Shown: piece after piece, positions 62,179 through 64,000 of the stretch | How the letters are laid out: every line of letters begins with the position of its first letter | Numbering within the stretch: position 1 is the first letter of the stretch | From: Cytophagales bacterium | GTDB taxonomy: Bacteria > Bacteroidota > Bacteroidia > Cytophagales > Cyclobacteriaceae | Assembly (NCBI GenBank): GCA_033344775.1 | Contig: JAWPMT010000004.1 | Span: forward strand, 434,001-498,000 | Reading direction: 5' to 3' | DNA length: 64,000 nucleotides | Made by a program: the position numbers and the translations under genes | Notes under the pieces: model-generated | Seen by the model: the letters and a program-made list of their open reading frames with translations, nothing else | The model's database searches: none | Told to the model about the DNA's origin: nothing

Positions 62179-62376
62179 AGGTAAGGGTTAGGTGTAGGAA
62201 TCATTGAATACCTGAAATTAATGGATCAAGGCTAAAATCCGGGAAGGGATCTTAATTTTCCAAACATCCAGGTTGAGGGTCATCTATTTTCAGATCAACA
62301 GTCTACAAAACTATTTCTTTTAAGAATTTCCCTTCACCATCTTTAAAAAGAGGGATTAGTCGCGTTTTGAAGACTT

Positions 62377-64000
62377 TTACTCGTACACTTTCAACTTTTC
62401 ACCTAAAGAAAGGCTGTTGTCCTGCTTATCATTGAGTTGCTTCAGCTCATCCAGGGTCATGTTGTACTCCCTGGCGATTTTATATAAGGTATCGCCAGCT
62501 TTCACTTCATGAATAGTCGTTTTTCTTTTATCCGACACAGGTGTTTCGATTTTTTCCTCTGCTTTCGAAGCATTGCCTTCAACTTTTAATTCCTGACCGA
62601 TGGACAATACGGCATCTGCCTCCAGATTATTCAATTCCAATAGCTCGTCAACTTTGAGTCCATACTGTCTTGCAATCCCATAAAAGCTTTCACCTGCCAC
62701 CACTTTATGGGTGGTGGTTTCACGCTTAACCGGCATCGGAATGGGTTCTGGTTGCTTTTCCTCTTGCGCAGGAGTACCTGTTACCATTAATTCCTGACCA
62801 ATAGAAAGTACCGCGTTTGAATTCATACCATTCAATTCCAAAAGCTCATCGACTTTGAGACCGTACTGCCGTGCAATCCCGTAAAAACTTTCACCCGCTT
62901 TCACGATATGTATGGAAGCTCCCTTTTCCACTGGTTCCGGACCAGTTTCATTTGCTTCTACTTCTTTAGTATCGGAATCATTTTCGGTAGCATTTGCAAA
63001 CACCTTCAGCTCCTGCCCGACAGAAAGGACGTCTGCATCTGTCAAGTCATTCAATTTCAACAAATCGTTGACGTTCATTTCGTACTTAGTCGCAATGGCA
63101 AAAATGGTTTCTCCGCCTCGAACAATATGCGTTTTGGTCGGTCTCTCCTTTTTTATGGGAGTTTCCTTGATTTCAGCAGATACACGCTTTACGCCATCGA
63201 TCAACAATTTCTGTCCGACGCTTAAAGCTGTCCCTTCTTTTAAATTGTTCCAATTCAAAATCTCTGCTACCGTAACGCCATACGCTTTTGCAATTCGCCA
63301 AAACGTCTCTCCTGTCTGTACGATATGCGTATTGAGAGGTGGCTCCTCTTCCTCAATCTCTGGTTCAGGTTTTGGCTCTACTTCTTCTACCTTCTCCTGC
63401 TGAACCGGCTTGACTTCTTCCGCTTCCGGAGGATTCTTCGCAATTGTCTTCTTGGTATAAAACTCTGTCGGTTTTTCAACCAGAGGGGGCAATTCCTGAT
63501 ATTCGACTTCAACGTTGGATGGTCTATTGACACTTAACCAAAGTACTCTACCCGGCTTAGGAACGTCTCGAATGGTCATCCGGTTCTTTTTCATCAAGGC
63601 ACTTAATCTCATTCCCAGTTTCTGGGAAACATCCCACATGGACTCTCCACGATCCACCGTGTAGAAGCCCATAGAAGATTTTTTCTTTTTCTTTTTGATG
63701 AAATATATGTCTCCTGCCTTCACTTGTGGCCGGCTACCCAGGTCATTGAATTTCAGGAATTTCTTCTCCTTTAATCCGGATCGCACCAGAATGGATTCGT
63801 AATCATCTGAACTACTCGCCAATATGGCTTTCACCCCATTGATGCGGATTACTCCAGCTTGTTCTCCTACAAAGCTTGCAACTTTACCTTTCGGATAAAC
63901 CACCTCTGCTTTTGGTTGAGATTTAGCAGGGGTCTCAATTTTTGCTTTCTTTCTTTCAATGAGGTCTGAGTTTTCCGCCAGTTTCCTTGCTTTGCGATTA
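62377..64000 (-). CDS. Multi-LysM protein (partial, 5' end outside the window)
   Basis: The minus-strand frame is open to the right edge, so the start lies beyond base 64000; a GTG at 63903 is inside the frame. The visible 540 residues contain six LysM units (for instance YTVDRGESMWDVSQKL, HIVQTGETFWRIAKAY, HIVRGGETIFAIATKY and HEVKAGDTLYKIAREY) plus a weaker unit, linked by Pro/Glu/Lys-rich spacers. Two neighbouring units share an identical 20-residue core. LysM binds peptidoglycan. In Bacteroidota such tails often follow a glucosaminidase domain; that domain would be outside the window. Periplasmic or surface protein. Confidence 0.85.
   Translation of the reverse strand, partial: NRKARKLAENSDLIERKKAKIETPAKSQPKAEVVYPKGKVASFVGEQAGVIRINGVKAILASSSDDYESILVRSGLKEKKFLKFNDLGSRPQVKAGDIYFIKKKKKKSSMGFYTVDRGESMWDVSQKLGMRLSALMKKNRMTIRDVPKPGRVLWLSVNRPSNVEVEYQELPPLVEKPTEFYTKKTIAKNPPEAEEVKPVQQEKVEEVEPKPEPEIEEEEPPLNTHIVQTGETFWRIAKAYGVTVAEILNWNNLKEGTALSVGQKLLIDGVKRVSAEIKETPIKKERPTKTHIVRGGETIFAIATKYEMNVNDLLKLNDLTDADVLSVGQELKVFANATENDSDTKEVEANETGPEPVEKGASIHIVKAGESFYGIARQYGLKVDELLELNGMNSNAVLSIGQELMVTGTPAQEEKQPEPIPMPVKRETTTHKVVAGESFYGIARQYGLKVDELLELNNLEADAVLSIGQELKVEGNASKAEEKIETPVSDKRKTTIHEVKAGDTLYKIAREYNMTLDELKQLNDKQDNSLSLGEKLKVYE

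Noticed and set aside
1-64000. CRISPR arrays, tRNA/rRNA genes, prophage, insertion sequences
   Set aside because: No regular repeat-spacer blocks, tRNA-like folds or transposase genes were found on reading the window.

Overview
This 64 kb window looks like chromosome of a free-living, probably marine, Gram-negative member of the Bacteroidota, most likely order Cytophagales. The genus cannot be fixed from the sequence alone. Reasons: moderate GC, start sites mostly without strong Shine-Dalgarno sequences, and a typical gene set (split transketolase, fused trehalose-6-P synthase/phosphatase, GPP34 protein, BNR/VPS10-like secreted proteins, LysM proteins, LytTR remnant, GSII-type glutamine synthetase, OmpL-like porin). 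No rRNA, tRNA, CRISPR array, prophage or insertion sequence was recognised.

Layout. 1-4300: secreted and envelope proteins (cut LamG-like protein, YceI, DUF6090-like, OmpA-like, SRPBCC). 4500-7400: ATP-grasp ligase, Ada DNA repair, small membrane protein. 7400-10560: PAS/GAF hybrid-input histidine kinase with a single-receiver partner. 10780-13870: replicative helicase DnaB, a Mur-ligase-like protein that has lost its P-loop, and a DnaQ-type exonuclease. 13980-18020: trehalose synthesis (OtsA-OtsB fusion) facing a GH15 hydrolase, with a shared bidirectional terminator. 18260-22000: K+ channel, lipoprotein, GPP34 and CPA1 antiporter. 22130-30120: PBP4-type DD-peptidase, an adaptor/RND/TolC efflux operon, and a small histidine kinase. 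30370-37260: BNR-repeat secreted protein, L-2-hydroxyglutarate oxidase, beta-propeller lipoprotein, M28 peptidase. 37260-38940: a gene-poor island with broken reading frames. 38940-46910: PhoX-like protein, transketolase pair, class III aminotransferase with no usual start codon, aspartyl protease-PDZ, purine nucleoside phosphorylase and acyltransferase.

46905-51248 is the most interesting part: four minus-strand genes joined by overlapping stop/start codons, encoding an AurF-type diiron oxygenase, an OleA-like thiolase, an OleC-like adenylating enzyme and an OleD-like reductase. OleA, OleC and OleD are the known enzymes of head-to-head fatty acyl condensation leading to a beta-lactone. No OleB decarboxylase gene is visible, and the diiron oxygenase is an unexpected extra member. 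A 7-6-7 dyad sits just before the first gene. I read this as a candidate pathway for an oxidised beta-lactone or related lipid; the product is inference.

51535-64000: SRPBCC protein; a nitrogen-assimilation unit (amt, OmpL-like porin, GSII) with a 21-bp perfect dyad before amt and a terminator after the synthetase gene; two overlapping amidohydrolase genes with three amidohydrolase modules, only one of which keeps its metal ligands; a sodium:solute symporter; and a LysM protein cut by the window end.
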